Source of the DNA: Affinirhizobium straminoryzae
Lineage (GTDB): Bacteria; Pseudomonadota; Alphaproteobacteria; Rhizobiales; Rhizobiaceae
Reading direction: 5' to 3'
DNA length: 64,000 nt
NCBI RefSeq assembly: GCF_007004135.1
Contig: NZ_VJMG01000028.1
Span: 50,521-114,520, forward strand
The position numbers were made by a program, and so were the translations under genes. The notes under the pieces are model-generated. The model was not told the DNA's origin and made no database searches. It was given only the letters and a program-made list of their open reading frames with translations. Numbering within the stretch: position 1 is the stretch's first letter; each line of letters begins with the position of its first letter. This document shows positions 25,780 to 36,279 of this stretch, piece by piece.

Positions 25780-26145
25780 TCAGGCCGGCAATTGCAGGCG
25801 CGCCCCGCCAGCGCTTGCGGCCAGCCCCTGCAAGCGCTCCCGCAGCGCGGAGCGGACACCATCCTCATCGAGGACTGTCGCCACCACATGGAGAGGTACG
25901 TCCATGACAGCGCCCTCGTCCGTGTCGCGCAGTGTCGCGAGACAAAGCCCCTTCAGGTAACCAAGCCCGTTTTCGCAGACCAGCAGGTGCTCGCGCGCGC
26001 CACCTTCGTCCCGCGCCGCGATGATGCGTTCGCAGAACTGGCGCCAGTCGCCGAGATCGGCCGCCACATCGGCCGCACTGGCCAGCGGAAAGGCCCGGTC
26101 CACCTGCGCGACCGTGATGTCGGCTACGTTGTAAGCGCTGTTCAT
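25780..26145 (-). CDS. Small hypothetical protein with FixK-box promoter
   Basis: A 121-residue soluble protein that I do not recognise. The ATG of MNSAYNVADITV follows a good AGGAAG ribosome site; the longer frame upstream has none. Visible features: VDRAFPLASAADVAADLGDW, then LLVCENGLGYLKGLCLATLRD, a beta-rich middle, and a C-terminal amphipathic helix. It converges on the FxkR-like gene with only 5 bp between stops. An FNR/FixK box (26249-26262) lies about 100 bp upstream, so low-oxygen expression is likely. A modulator of the neighbouring sensory system is conceivable but is speculation. Confidence 0.7.
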   Translation of the reverse strand: MNSAYNVADITVAQVDRAFPLASAADVAADLGDWRQFCERIIAARDEGGAREHLLVCENGLGYLKGLCLATLRDTDEGAVMDVPLHVVATVLDEDGVRSALRERLQGLAASAGGARLQLPA

Positions 26146-26248
26146 AGGACTTCCTTCGAAGGGGCTTGCCCTTCTTGTCTCTGCGCACCATCCGGCGACG
26201 CATCCCATATCTGAAGCCCATAATTAGCGACAAGGAATGGCGCACGCT

Positions 26249-26262
26249 TTGAGCAGAATCAA
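26249..26262 (-). promoter_or_regulatory. FixK/FNR anaerobox upstream of the small hypothetical gene
   Basis: Minus strand reads TTGATTCTGCTCAA, matching TTGAT-N4-ATCAA at nine of ten defined positions. A -10 candidate AATTAT (26225-26220) lies at the distance expected for a class II activated promoter centred near -41.5. The gene start at 26145 is about 75 bases further. Confidence 0.6.
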
Positions 26263-26301
26263 CTGCGACAAATTCGTCACAAATGCGTCATCCTGTCAGC
26301 T

Positions 26302-28083
26302 TCACCAGCTGGCGAGTACCGGCGTTTCGAGAAGCCGCCCCGTGGTGACATCGGCAATACCAAGATCGGTCTGGTGCGGGCCGGCATTGCAGGCAAGCGT
26401 CGCTCCGAAGCAGGCCTTGAACACCAGATAGGGTGGTTGCCAATCGACAATGCGATCGATCGCTTCCCGAATGGCGGCAAAGCCGGCCGAGGCTTCCGCC
26501 ACGCTCCCATCCGCGACAAGCCCGGCCAGCGGCAGTGGCAGGAGGGCTTGCACGGCGCCGCCCGAGGCGACGGCAAGGCCGCCACCGGCCGCAATCACCG
26601 CATTGGCGGCGGCAGCCATGTCGACCGGATCCTGCCCGAACACGGTCAGGTTATGGCTGTCATGCGAGACGGTGGTGGCAAAGGCGCCGCGCCAGTTGCC
26701 CCAGCCGGTGAGGAAGCCGACGCGCGGCCTTGCGGCGACGAGACCGTGGCGATGCACGACGGCAATCAGCGTGGCACCGTCGGGCGGCACGACGAAACCA
26801 TCGCGCACAGCGGTCTCGGCCTCGCCCCAGCGGGTGAAGCGGGGCTGGTCGATCGTTGCAACGCGCGCGGCATGCCCCGTCGATGCGACACGAAAATCGT
26901 CCGGCGAGAGCGGCGAGAGCTTCATCGTGCCGGTCAGCGTCACGGTTTCTGTGGCGGCCGGCGGAGCCAGCAGCGCGCCGCCGGCGGCAACCTCACGACC
27001 GGAGACGAGAACGCGACGGGCCTCGAAGCGGGAGAGATCCTCGAACAGCACGAGATCGGCCCGGCGGCCGGGCGCGACAAGCCCGAGATCGGGGCGGCCA
27101 AGACGGCGTGCGCCGTTCAGCGTGGCCGCCTGCAGCGCCCATTCGGGCCGCATGCCATAGCCGACCAGCCGTCGCACCACGTCATCGAGCCCGCCGCCAT
27201 TCTGCAGGTCGTCGGGAAACACGTCGTCGGTGCAGAGCGTCACCGTCTGCGGCAGGTGGCCGAGCCGTTCCAGCGCGGCGACGAAATCCGGCAGCAGGTG
27301 GTCGTGGCTGCCGCGCAGCTCGATCGCCAGACCGGCGCGAAGCTTCTCCATGAGATCATCGCCGGACACCAGTTCATGGTCAGAGCTGACGCCTGCCGTG
27401 ACGAAGGCCTGCAGGTCGGAGCCGGTCAGGCTGCGCGCATGGCCGCAGACCAGCTTGCCCGTTTCAAGCCCCGCCTGGATGATGTCCGCCATGCGCGGAT
27501 CACCCTCGATGATGCCGCGCATGTTCATCATTTCGGCGATGCCGGCGATATCCGGCCGCGCCAGCAGATCGGCCAGCACATCAGGACCGAATTCGGCGCC
27601 GGCGCGCTCCAGCCCCGGCGCGGAGGGCACCGATGAGGGGGCGAGCAAAATGACGCGCAGCGGCAGGTCGATCACCGCATCGGCCGCCCAGTTCACACCG
27701 GCAAGGCCCAGCACATTGCCGAATTCGTGCGGATCCCACACCACCGTCGTCACGCCCCGCGGCACCACGGCCTGCGCATAGGCGGCCGGCGTCACCATGG
27801 AGCTTTCGATATGCATGTGCGTGTCGATGAGGCCGGGCGCGATGAAGGCGCCGGCGGCATTGATGGTGGAGGCGCTGTCGAGACGCGAACCCGGTGCGTG
27901 GACGCTGGCAATCAGCGGCCCGACGATGCCGACATCGGCTGCCCGCAATTCGCCCGTCACCACATCGACCACGGTGCCGCCCCGCAGCAGCAGATCGAAG
28001 GGCACCTCGCCGCGTGCCGCCTGCACGGCGCGCAGGCGCAGTTCCGGCAGGTTGAGGTCGAAGAGTTCGAAGGGGCGGGTCAT
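26302..28083 (-). CDS. ade: Adenine deaminase
   Basis: Amidohydrolase of 593 residues converting adenine to hypoxanthine and ammonia in purine salvage. Metal-binding landmark GLIDTHMHIESSMVTP lies near residue 90, followed by VVWDPHEFGNVLG and VSSDHELVSGDDLMEKLRAG; the C-terminal part has TVSHDSHNLTVFGQ. Length and motif order match the bacterial adenine deaminase family. Its ATG overlaps the nucleoside hydrolase stop (ATGA), so the two enzymes act in sequence: free base released, then deaminated. Confidence 0.95.
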   Translation of the reverse strand: MTRPFELFDLNLPELRLRAVQAARGEVPFDLLLRGGTVVDVVTGELRAADVGIVGPLIASVHAPGSRLDSASTINAAGAFIAPGLIDTHMHIESSMVTPAAYAQAVVPRGVTTVVWDPHEFGNVLGLAGVNWAADAVIDLPLRVILLAPSSVPSAPGLERAGAEFGPDVLADLLARPDIAGIAEMMNMRGIIEGDPRMADIIQAGLETGKLVCGHARSLTGSDLQAFVTAGVSSDHELVSGDDLMEKLRAGLAIELRGSHDHLLPDFVAALERLGHLPQTVTLCTDDVFPDDLQNGGGLDDVVRRLVGYGMRPEWALQAATLNGARRLGRPDLGLVAPGRRADLVLFEDLSRFEARRVLVSGREVAAGGALLAPPAATETVTLTGTMKLSPLSPDDFRVASTGHAARVATIDQPRFTRWGEAETAVRDGFVVPPDGATLIAVVHRHGLVAARPRVGFLTGWGNWRGAFATTVSHDSHNLTVFGQDPVDMAAAANAVIAAGGGLAVASGGAVQALLPLPLAGLVADGSVAEASAGFAAIREAIDRIVDWQPPYLVFKACFGATLACNAGPHQTDLGIADVTTGRLLETPVLASW

Positions 28084-29006
28084 CGGGCAGCTTCGTTTTT
28101 GAGAACGTCGAGAATGATGTCGCGCGCCTGCTCGACGGCAATGTCGATGGCGCAGGCGGCATTGAAGGATGCGCGGCCGGGGCGGGTTTCCACCACGGTG
28201 CGGCCACGCGTATGGGTGCCGGTCAGTTCCGCATCAAGCCGCACATCGCGCCAGGTCACCAGATCCTCACGCAGGAAGGCGACGGCGGCCACGGCATCAT
28301 AAAGCGACATGGCGCTGCGGCCGCGGCTGACGGCGATATCGATGAAACCGGAGAGCAGATCGGCGAGCAGCGCGCTGTTGCGACCGCCTGCCCCGCGCAC
28401 CGGCTGCACGTCGGCGGGCGCTGCGAGCACCTTGCGGCAGAGATCGAGATCAACCATGCGCAGCGGCAGACCATGCGCCAGCACTATGGCGAGCGCCTCC
28501 GGATCGGCAAAGGCGTTGAATTCCGCGGACGCCGTGTGATTTCCGCTCGTCACGCCGCCGCCCATCCAGACGAGATCGGTGATGCGGGCCGCAAGGTCCG
28601 GCCGGGCAAGCGCCAGGGCGGCCAGATTGGTCAGCGGGCCGAGCGCCAGGATGCGGTGCTCCGCATCGCCATTCTCCAGCCAGGCGCAGAGGGAAGAGAA
28701 AGCATCCCCGGCGTGCAGGACCACGGGCACCTCCGGCAGGCGGGCGCCGGCCGAGGGCATTCCATGATCACCGAGGATGCCTGTTGCCGTCTCCAGACGG
28801 CCAAGGACCGGGGACGCGCGTCCCCGATGGAGCGGGAACGTCCAGCCGAACGCGTCCTGCGCGCCGGCCGCATTGCGTTCCACCTGTTGCAGACCGGCAT
28901 TGCCGAACACCAGCGAGACACCGGCGATCGGCGGCCCGCGATGGGCAACCACCAGGATCGCCGCGATATCATCGAAACCCATGTCGGTATCGATCCAGAC
29001 ACTCAT
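28080..29006 (-). CDS. Inosine-uridine preferring nucleoside hydrolase family protein
   Basis: Ribonucleoside hydrolase of 308 residues that cuts nucleosides to ribose and base. The calcium-binding start VWIDTDMGFDDIAAILV is the family variant of DxDxxxDD, and LGPLTNLAALALARP plus WMGGGVTSGNHTASAEFN match the active-site loops. The ATG shares one base with the upstream small gene (TGATG). Nucleoside specificity is not readable; the downstream adenine deaminase suggests adenosine or other purines. Confidence 0.92.
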   Translation of the reverse strand: MSVWIDTDMGFDDIAAILVVAHRGPPIAGVSLVFGNAGLQQVERNAAGAQDAFGWTFPLHRGRASPVLGRLETATGILGDHGMPSAGARLPEVPVVLHAGDAFSSLCAWLENGDAEHRILALGPLTNLAALALARPDLAARITDLVWMGGGVTSGNHTASAEFNAFADPEALAIVLAHGLPLRMVDLDLCRKVLAAPADVQPVRGAGGRNSALLADLLSGFIDIAVSRGRSAMSLYDAVAAVAFLREDLVTWRDVRLDAELTGTHTRGRTVVETRPGRASFNAACAIDIAVEQARDIILDVLKNEAAR

Positions 29007-29329
29007 CACGCTGCCTCCACCAAAGATGCGGGGCTATACGTGACACCAAAGGCGAATTTGCCGCGCGCAATGTCCTGGAAAGGACCTGGGACCAGGGTCA
29101 CCACGCGCGGCCGCCGGACCCGTTCCGCCGCTTTCGGAACATGGCCGGTGATGGCAATTCGCATGTCTGGGGCTTCCGGATGGCACACTGATTGGAACGG
29201 CCATCCATCTTGGCCATCAAAAGCTGCAAGGAAGGCAGAAATAGGGCCGGCGCACAGCTTTGCAAAATTCCAGCGCCGGCGGGCCGCGATCCGCGGCGCG
29301 ATCACGCGCCCCGCAACGGAAAGCCTCAT
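29006..29329 (-). CDS. Unknown small protein coupled within the purine operon
   Basis: A 107-residue reading frame I do not recognise. Its ATG overlaps the LacI stop by four bases (ATGA) and its stop overlaps the nucleoside hydrolase ATG by one base (TGATG), exactly the coupling seen between real genes of this operon. Composition is ordinary, basic at the N terminus, with no signal peptide or membrane segment; the C-terminal half (about 56-107) reads as a small globular piece. Some codons are less GC-biased than neighbours, so it could be a relic. No domain identified. Confidence 0.5.
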   Translation of the reverse strand: MRLSVAGRVIAPRIAARRRWNFAKLCAGPISAFLAAFDGQDGWPFQSVCHPEAPDMRIAITGHVPKAAERVRRPRVVTLVPGPFQDIARGKFAFGVTYSPASLVEAA

Positions 29330-30375
29330 GCTTCATCTCCCTCAACGTTTCGGTTATCAACCGCACGCGGGCCGGAGGATTGCCGCAACATCAGCATCAT
29401 CGGAACACTGTTGCTATCGGCCACAACCGTGCCCAGCGCCGTCACCCGCCCCTGCGGCAGACCTGCAATCACAGCCACCAGCGCCTGCACCGCCTGGCGG
29501 GCGATTTCCGCCATGTCCATGCGCAGCGTCGTCAGCGACGGCGTGATGACCGAGGACCATATGAGGTCATCAAAGCCGGTGACGCTGGCAGCCTCAGGTA
29601 CGGCAATGCCGGCCGCCTGCAGTTCCGTCAGCGCGCGCACGGCGGTCAGGTCCGAGAGCCCGGCAAAGGCCGTCACCCCGTCCTTCACCATCGCCGCAAG
29701 GCCGAGCGGTGCATCCGCGCCGTGCGTCTCGGCATGCTGTTCCAGCCACAGCACCTCTGCCCGCACGCTTGAGCCAAGGCCGGCGCGCAACCCGCCGATC
29801 CGGTCCGACTGGACATTGGACAGGGGGCTGCCGCCGAGAATGAGAACGCGCTCGTGCCCGAGTTCCCGAAGATGCCGGCCCATTTCTTCGCCGCCGCCCC
29901 AGTGATCGGAGGCCACCGTATTGCCGGGGGTCGCCGGCGTATCGATGACGGCCACGGGACAGCCAATATCCGAAATGCGGGTGCCGCGGCGCGGGATGAC
30001 GATGATGCCATCCACACCGCGATCGATGAGGCGCAGGATTGCCTGCGTCTGCTGCTCCACGGCACCCCGCGAATCCCCGATCAGCACGCCATAGCCGGCA
30101 GAGGATGCCGCTTGCTCGATGGCCTGGGCGATCTGCGGAAACAGCGGATTGGCGATATCCGGCAGGACGAGACCCAGAACGCCGGTGCGGCCGGTGCGCA
30201 GGGCGCGCCCCGCCACGCTCGGCACATAGCCAAGGCTGCGGGCGGTGTCGCGGATGCGTTCGGCAAGCTCCGTCGAGACACGCCCCTTGCCGGACAGCGC
30301 GTTGGAGACGGTCGCCACCGATACGCCGAGCGTATGGGCAATCGCGGACAGGTTGGGCTTCTCGCTCTTCATCAT
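29326..30375 (-). CDS. LacI-family transcriptional regulator of the purine salvage operon
   Basis: Repressor of 349 residues. The LacI helix-turn-helix is at residues 8-30 (LSAIAHTLGVSVATVSNALS), followed by the hinge YVPSVAGRALRTGRTG and a periplasmic-binding-like ligand domain (LPDIANPLFPQIAQAIE, VTGFDDLIWSS). First gene of the minus-strand operon down to the adenine deaminase. A perfect 16-bp palindrome sits 12 bp before the start codon, fitting autoregulation. A nucleoside or purine effector is inferred from the operon. Confidence 0.9.
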   Translation of the reverse strand: MMKSEKPNLSAIAHTLGVSVATVSNALSGKGRVSTELAERIRDTARSLGYVPSVAGRALRTGRTGVLGLVLPDIANPLFPQIAQAIEQAASSAGYGVLIGDSRGAVEQQTQAILRLIDRGVDGIIVIPRRGTRISDIGCPVAVIDTPATPGNTVASDHWGGGEEMGRHLRELGHERVLILGGSPLSNVQSDRIGGLRAGLGSSVRAEVLWLEQHAETHGADAPLGLAAMVKDGVTAFAGLSDLTAVRALTELQAAGIAVPEAASVTGFDDLIWSSVITPSLTTLRMDMAEIARQAVQALVAVIAGLPQGRVTALGTVVADSNSVPMMLMLRQSSGPRAVDNRNVEGDEA

Positions 30376-30684
30376 GGTGGATGCGTTGATTAATCGTTTA
30401 ATCGATACTCTGAAGCGAATTGCCTGTCGAGAGCCTTTCGTTCCATGGCACAGTCCGACCGGAGCCCGTAGCGTATCACCCCAGCGTCACCGCGACCGAA
30501 ACCGCACAAGCGGAAGTGATTTTCCAAGAGTTACAGGGTTTTCGCAGCATTATTTCTTGCGAGGAAAGGCCAGCCGATGGCACTTTCGAGTTATGTTGCG
30601 CTGCCGGCAGACCCGTCATGGCCGCGAGCGAGGGACCAGGGGCGCCGCGCAAAGCCCTTCAAACAGACCGAACCGGAGCCACCG
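30376..30684. other. Divergent control region, lacI / cysG
   Basis: 309 bp without a supported gene. It holds the LacI palindrome at its left end and presumably the siroheme synthase promoter at the right. Reading frames across it overlap the cysG start and show no ribosome site. Confidence 0.6.
30388..30403. promoter_or_regulatory. Perfect palindromic operator before the LacI gene
   Basis: GATTAATCGTTTAATC is a perfect inverted repeat, GATTAA and TTAATC around TCGT. Such AT-rich palindromes are typical LacI-family operators. Its place immediately upstream of the regulator gene suggests autorepression of the purine operon. Confidence 0.7.
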
Positions 30685-32238
30685 ATGAACGCCGAGCAGA
30701 CCGCACCCCGTGACAGCCGCCGCACAGCGTCCGGCCGCACAGCGCCGGCGCGCATGGAGCCGCTGGCGAAGCTGCCGGTATTCTTCGGCCTCGACGGCAA
30801 GCGGGTGGTGCTGGCCGGCGGTTCGGACGGCGCGGCCTGGAAGGCGGAACTGCTCATTGCCTGCGGCGCGACCGTGCATGTCTTCTGTCCCGCCGATCAC
30901 CTCGGCGAGGTGATGCGCGGCCTGATCGAAACCCATGCTGCAGAACGGGCCGCACGTACGGCCGAAGAGGCTGCGGTCCGCCCCGGCATCATTCACCATG
31001 ACCATCCCTGGCACGTCGGCATCTTCGGCACGGCGGCGCTGGCGCTCGGCGATTGCGAGACCGACGAGGAAGCCAAGGCCTTCTATTGCGCAGCCCGGGC
31101 GGCCGGCGTGCCCGTCAATGTCATCGACAAGCCGGCCTTCTGCCAGTTCCAGTTCGGCTCCATCGTCAACCGTTCGCCGGTGGTGATTGCCATTTCCACC
31201 GATGGCGCTGCCCCCATTCTGGCGCAGGCGATCCGCCGGCGCATCGAAACCCTGCTGCCGCCGGCGCTGAAACCCTGGGCCGAAATCGCCCAGAGCATCC
31301 GCGAGGCGATCAATGCGCGCCTGAAGCCCGGCACCGAGCGGCGCAGCTTCTGGGAACGCTTCGTCGACCGCGTCTTCCGCGAGGCGCCGGCGGACGGCAT
31401 TGCCGAGCAGCTGGTGAAGGATGCCGAATCGATCGCGCAGGCGGTGGAAGCGAGCGGCGAAGGACGCGTCACGCTGGTCGGCGCCGGCCCCGGCGATGCC
31501 GAGCTTCTGACGCTGAAGGCCGTGCGGGCATTGCAGGCGGCCGATGTCATCCTGTTCGACGATCTGGTTTCCGCCGATGTGCTGGAGCTGGCCCGCCGCG
31601 AAGCCAAGCGCATGCTGGTCGGCAAACGCGGCGGCCGCGAGAGCTGCAAGCAGGAAGATATCAACGCCACGATGATCGCGCTCGCCAAGAGCGGCAAACG
31701 CGTGGTGCGCCTCAAATCCGGCGACCCGATGATCTTCGGCCGTGCGGGCGAGGAGATCGAAAGCCTGGAGCGCGAGGGCATTCCGGTGGAAATCGTACCG
31801 GGCGTTACGGCGGCAACGGCCATGGCGGCGCGGCTCGGCGTGTCGCTCACCCATCGCGACCATGCGCAATCGGTGCGCTTCGTCACCGGCCATTCGCGCA
31901 AGGGCGAACTGCCCGCCGATCTCGACTGGGCAAAACTTGCCGATGCCAGCGTGACCACCGTCTTCTACATGGGCGGACGAACCGCTGGCGCCATCGCCGC
32001 CAAGCTGACCGGTCACGGCATGAGCCCGTCCACCCCGGCGGTCATCGTAAGCTCCATTGCCCGCGCGGAGGAACGCCGCTGGGCCGGCCCCCTCTCCGCC
32101 ATGCCTGATGCCATGGCCGAGATCGGCTATGACAATCCCGTGCTGCTCGGGATCGGCGATGCGTTCATCAAGGCGAAGGTCGAGACGGAGACGTCCAACC
32201 TGCCGGACACGGAGAGTGCTGTCGCCCGCGCCGGATAA
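30685..32238 (+). CDS. cysG: Siroheme synthase (multifunctional)
   Basis: Trifunctional enzyme of 517 residues making siroheme for sulfite and nitrite reductases. The N-terminal precorrin-2 dehydrogenase/ferrochelatase part (about 25-235) has NVIDKPAFCQFQFGSIVNR and AISTDGAAPILAQAIRRRIE. The C-terminal uroporphyrinogen III methyltransferase (about 250-495) has VTLVGAGPGDAELLTLKAVR, VRLKSGDPMIFGRAGEE and EIVPGVTAATA. The ATG with GGAG upstream was chosen over earlier in-frame codons. The usual sulfite reductase or cys genes are not adjacent. Confidence 0.95.
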   Translation: MNAEQTAPRDSRRTASGRTAPARMEPLAKLPVFFGLDGKRVVLAGGSDGAAWKAELLIACGATVHVFCPADHLGEVMRGLIETHAAERAARTAEEAAVRPGIIHHDHPWHVGIFGTAALALGDCETDEEAKAFYCAARAAGVPVNVIDKPAFCQFQFGSIVNRSPVVIAISTDGAAPILAQAIRRRIETLLPPALKPWAEIAQSIREAINARLKPGTERRSFWERFVDRVFREAPADGIAEQLVKDAESIAQAVEASGEGRVTLVGAGPGDAELLTLKAVRALQAADVILFDDLVSADVLELARREAKRMLVGKRGGRESCKQEDINATMIALAKSGKRVVRLKSGDPMIFGRAGEEIESLEREGIPVEIVPGVTAATAMAARLGVSLTHRDHAQSVRFVTGHSRKGELPADLDWAKLADASVTTVFYMGGRTAGAIAAKLTGHGMSPSTPAVIVSSIARAEERRWAGPLSAMPDAMAEIGYDNPVLLGIGDAFIKAKVETETSNLPDTESAVARAG

Positions 32239-32306
32239 GGGCTCGGGCAAGGCGGGTCGCCGCGGTCGAAGAAAGAGCTTCCACCTCCAGCCCCTACCCC
32301 GTGGCC

Positions 32307-34152
32307 CTACCCCCGCGGCCGCTCCGCCCGCAGCGCCGCCGTGACCTCGGCCACCAGCGACAACTCCTCGAGATCTTCCAGCGCGATCGAAAGCCTGCGC
32401 CGCCAGTTGGGGTGGCTGTCGCTGGTGCCGGGAATATTGGTGGGCTCGGGCTCCTTGGTCAGATCTGCCAGCCTGACGCCAAGAAGCATGGAGGGGGTAC
32501 GCGCCATCAGGCGATGCAGCGAAAGGATCAGGCGGTCGAGATCGGAACCGGCAAGAGACGACGTGTCCGGCGCTGGCGCCGTCAGCTTCTCCGACCCGAG
32601 CAGGCGTACCAGGTCGGCGCGCTCCGTTTCCCTCTGGGCAAGATCCCGATCGGCCACAGCCTGTGGCACAAGTCCATGGTCGGCGCGGGCGGTGATGTCT
32701 GCACCAGCCCACCAGCCGCCCAGCGTCTGGTGATCATGGGTGGAAATGCAGGCAAGCGATAGCGCCGGATAGGCGTCCGCTGGTGTAAAACCTGTATCGT
32801 CCCGCTCATAGGAGAAGATCCGATAGGAGAGCAGGTTGGCGCGGGCGAGATCCTCCTTCAGCCCGGCCGGCAGGTTGCCGAGATCCTCGCCAATCACCAG
32901 GCACTGATGATCGTGCGAGGCCTCGGAAAGCACCTGCAGCAGCGCCTCCTTCGGATAATCGACATAGGCACCCTCGGCGGGCGTGCTGTCGAAGGGCACG
33001 AGAAAGAGGCGCCCAAGCGCCGCGGCATGATCGATACGCACGGCGCCGGCATAGCGCATGGCAGCCTCCAGCATGCGGCGATAGGGCGGCTCATCGCCCG
33101 CCGCGATGGCAGAGGGCAGGAAGGCTGCCAGCCGCCAGTCCTGGCCGTCGACGGCCCAGGGGTCCGGGGGACCGCCAATACTGGCGGAAGACAGATAGAT
33201 CTGCGGCTCGCTCCAGGTTGCCGAACCATCCAGCGCCTCGCCCACGGCAAGGTCAAGATAGAGGCCTATGCGCAGGCCCGCCCGTTCGGCAGCCCCCACG
33301 ACATCCGACAGCTGCACATGCACGAGCCATTGCAGGAACATGTGAAACTCGATCTCGTCCTGTCGGGACTGGGCAAAGGCCTGCACGGCCGGGCCTTTCG
33401 CATCCTGCATGTCCTGCGGCCAGCCGCGCCAGCCGGCGGAATATCCGCGTGCCACCATATCGAGCGAGATCGTCTCGAACAGGGCATGCAGCCTCAGGCT
33501 CTCGCCACCCTGCCGGCAGAAGGCATCGAAGCAGGCCGGCGTATAGACGCTGCCGCCACCGTCACGCCATTCGCGCCAGAAGCGGCGCAGTTCACGCAAT
33601 TTCAGGGCAGCGACGGCCGGATAATCCACCAGCGCGCTCGCGCGCAGCACTTCCAGATCCGCCAGCAGGTCAAGCGACACTGTGTAGCCAGGCAACCGAT
33701 CGACAGCGATATAGAGCGGATTGAACCAGCGTCGGCTGGACGGTTCATAGGGACTGCAACGGGCGGGATCGGCGAGAAAGGGGGCGTGCAGCGGGTTCAG
33801 GCCGATGAAATCCGCCCCCCATTCGCCCGCCAGATGGCAGATTTCGACAAGATCCGCGAAATCTCCGATGCCCCAGTTGCGGCCGGAGCGGAGTTCGTAA
33901 AGCTGCAGCGTCAGGCCCCAGACCCGCTCACCGGACAGAAGCGGAGGCAGGTAGCATGCAGACATGGCAGGGGCGGACGTATCGTCAAGCCTCACGTTCA
34001 GCGCCGACAGGATCTTGCGCTTGGTATCGCTCGAAATCGGCACCTCCGTGCCATCGGGTTCGGGCCGGGTGAAGGCAATGCCGTGCTGGCGTGCCAGGCC
34101 ATCCAGCGGCACGCCAGCGCGCTGTCGATTGTGGGGGTCAAAACGGCCAGGC

Positions 34153-34160
<8 letters not shown>
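32307..34160 (-). CDS. malQ: 4-alpha-glucanotransferase (amylomaltase)
   Basis: GH77 transglycosylase of 617 residues that rearranges alpha-1,4-glucans. Landmarks: WGIGDFADL and NPLHAPFLADPARCSPYEPS; catalytic nucleophile region VRIDHAAALGRLF; acid/base region VIGEDLGNLP; ISTHDHQTLGGWW. I chose the ATG at 34160 with GGAG eight bases upstream; a TTG at 34166 is the alternative. The gene overlaps the treZ stop by 8 bp. Converges with cysG. Confidence 0.93.
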
Positions 34161-35925
<1,765 letters not shown>

Positions 35926-36279
35926 GCAGGAAAGCCTTCTGACGGAGGAAAGTCCGGTTAGAACGGTCATCCATCGGAAAAGTTTCGCAGGCGACCCAAT
36001 GCACCCATGCAACAGCCAAATGCAGCCTTTCGTTACAGTCAAAAAACCGCAACGACCATAAGACGATAGCGCACCCGCCCCGCCGGCGCGCAGTCTGCCG
36101 TTTCGCTAAAAAGCCCGGAAATGCGGGCTTTTGGGCGCCGACACCAGCGTCACGCAAGCTTCGTGAACAATGATTGCGCATCATCTCTGAGCAAAGCCTG
36201 TCATCCACAAAAGAACGAGCAAAGACGAGAGCGCCCTCGCGCAGGATGATTCCCAATATTGTCATCTCGAGGTCAAGCT
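35926..36279. other. Divergent intergenic region, treZ / parA
   Basis: 354 bp without a protein gene. It contains a strong bidirectional hairpin terminator (36109-36132) although no annotated gene ends here, so a short RNA may be transcribed within this region. Confidence 0.5.
36109..36132. terminator. Bidirectional intrinsic terminator with no gene assigned
   Basis: Stem AAAAGCCCG (36109-36117) and CGGGCTTTT (36124-36132) around a 6-base loop gives a U-run on both strands; on the minus strand the run is five T. It lies between the starts of two divergent genes, so it ends neither of them. Confidence 0.75.

Noticed and set aside
30616..32712. 698-codon open frame on the - strand
   Set aside because: Antisense shadow of siroheme synthase and the end of malQ.
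36133..36279. Naming the putative small RNA AbcR/alpha-r15
   Set aside because: Neighbouring parA and the terminator fit, but the CUCCCA motif is not seen and the other flank is treZ, so only an unnamed candidate is reported.
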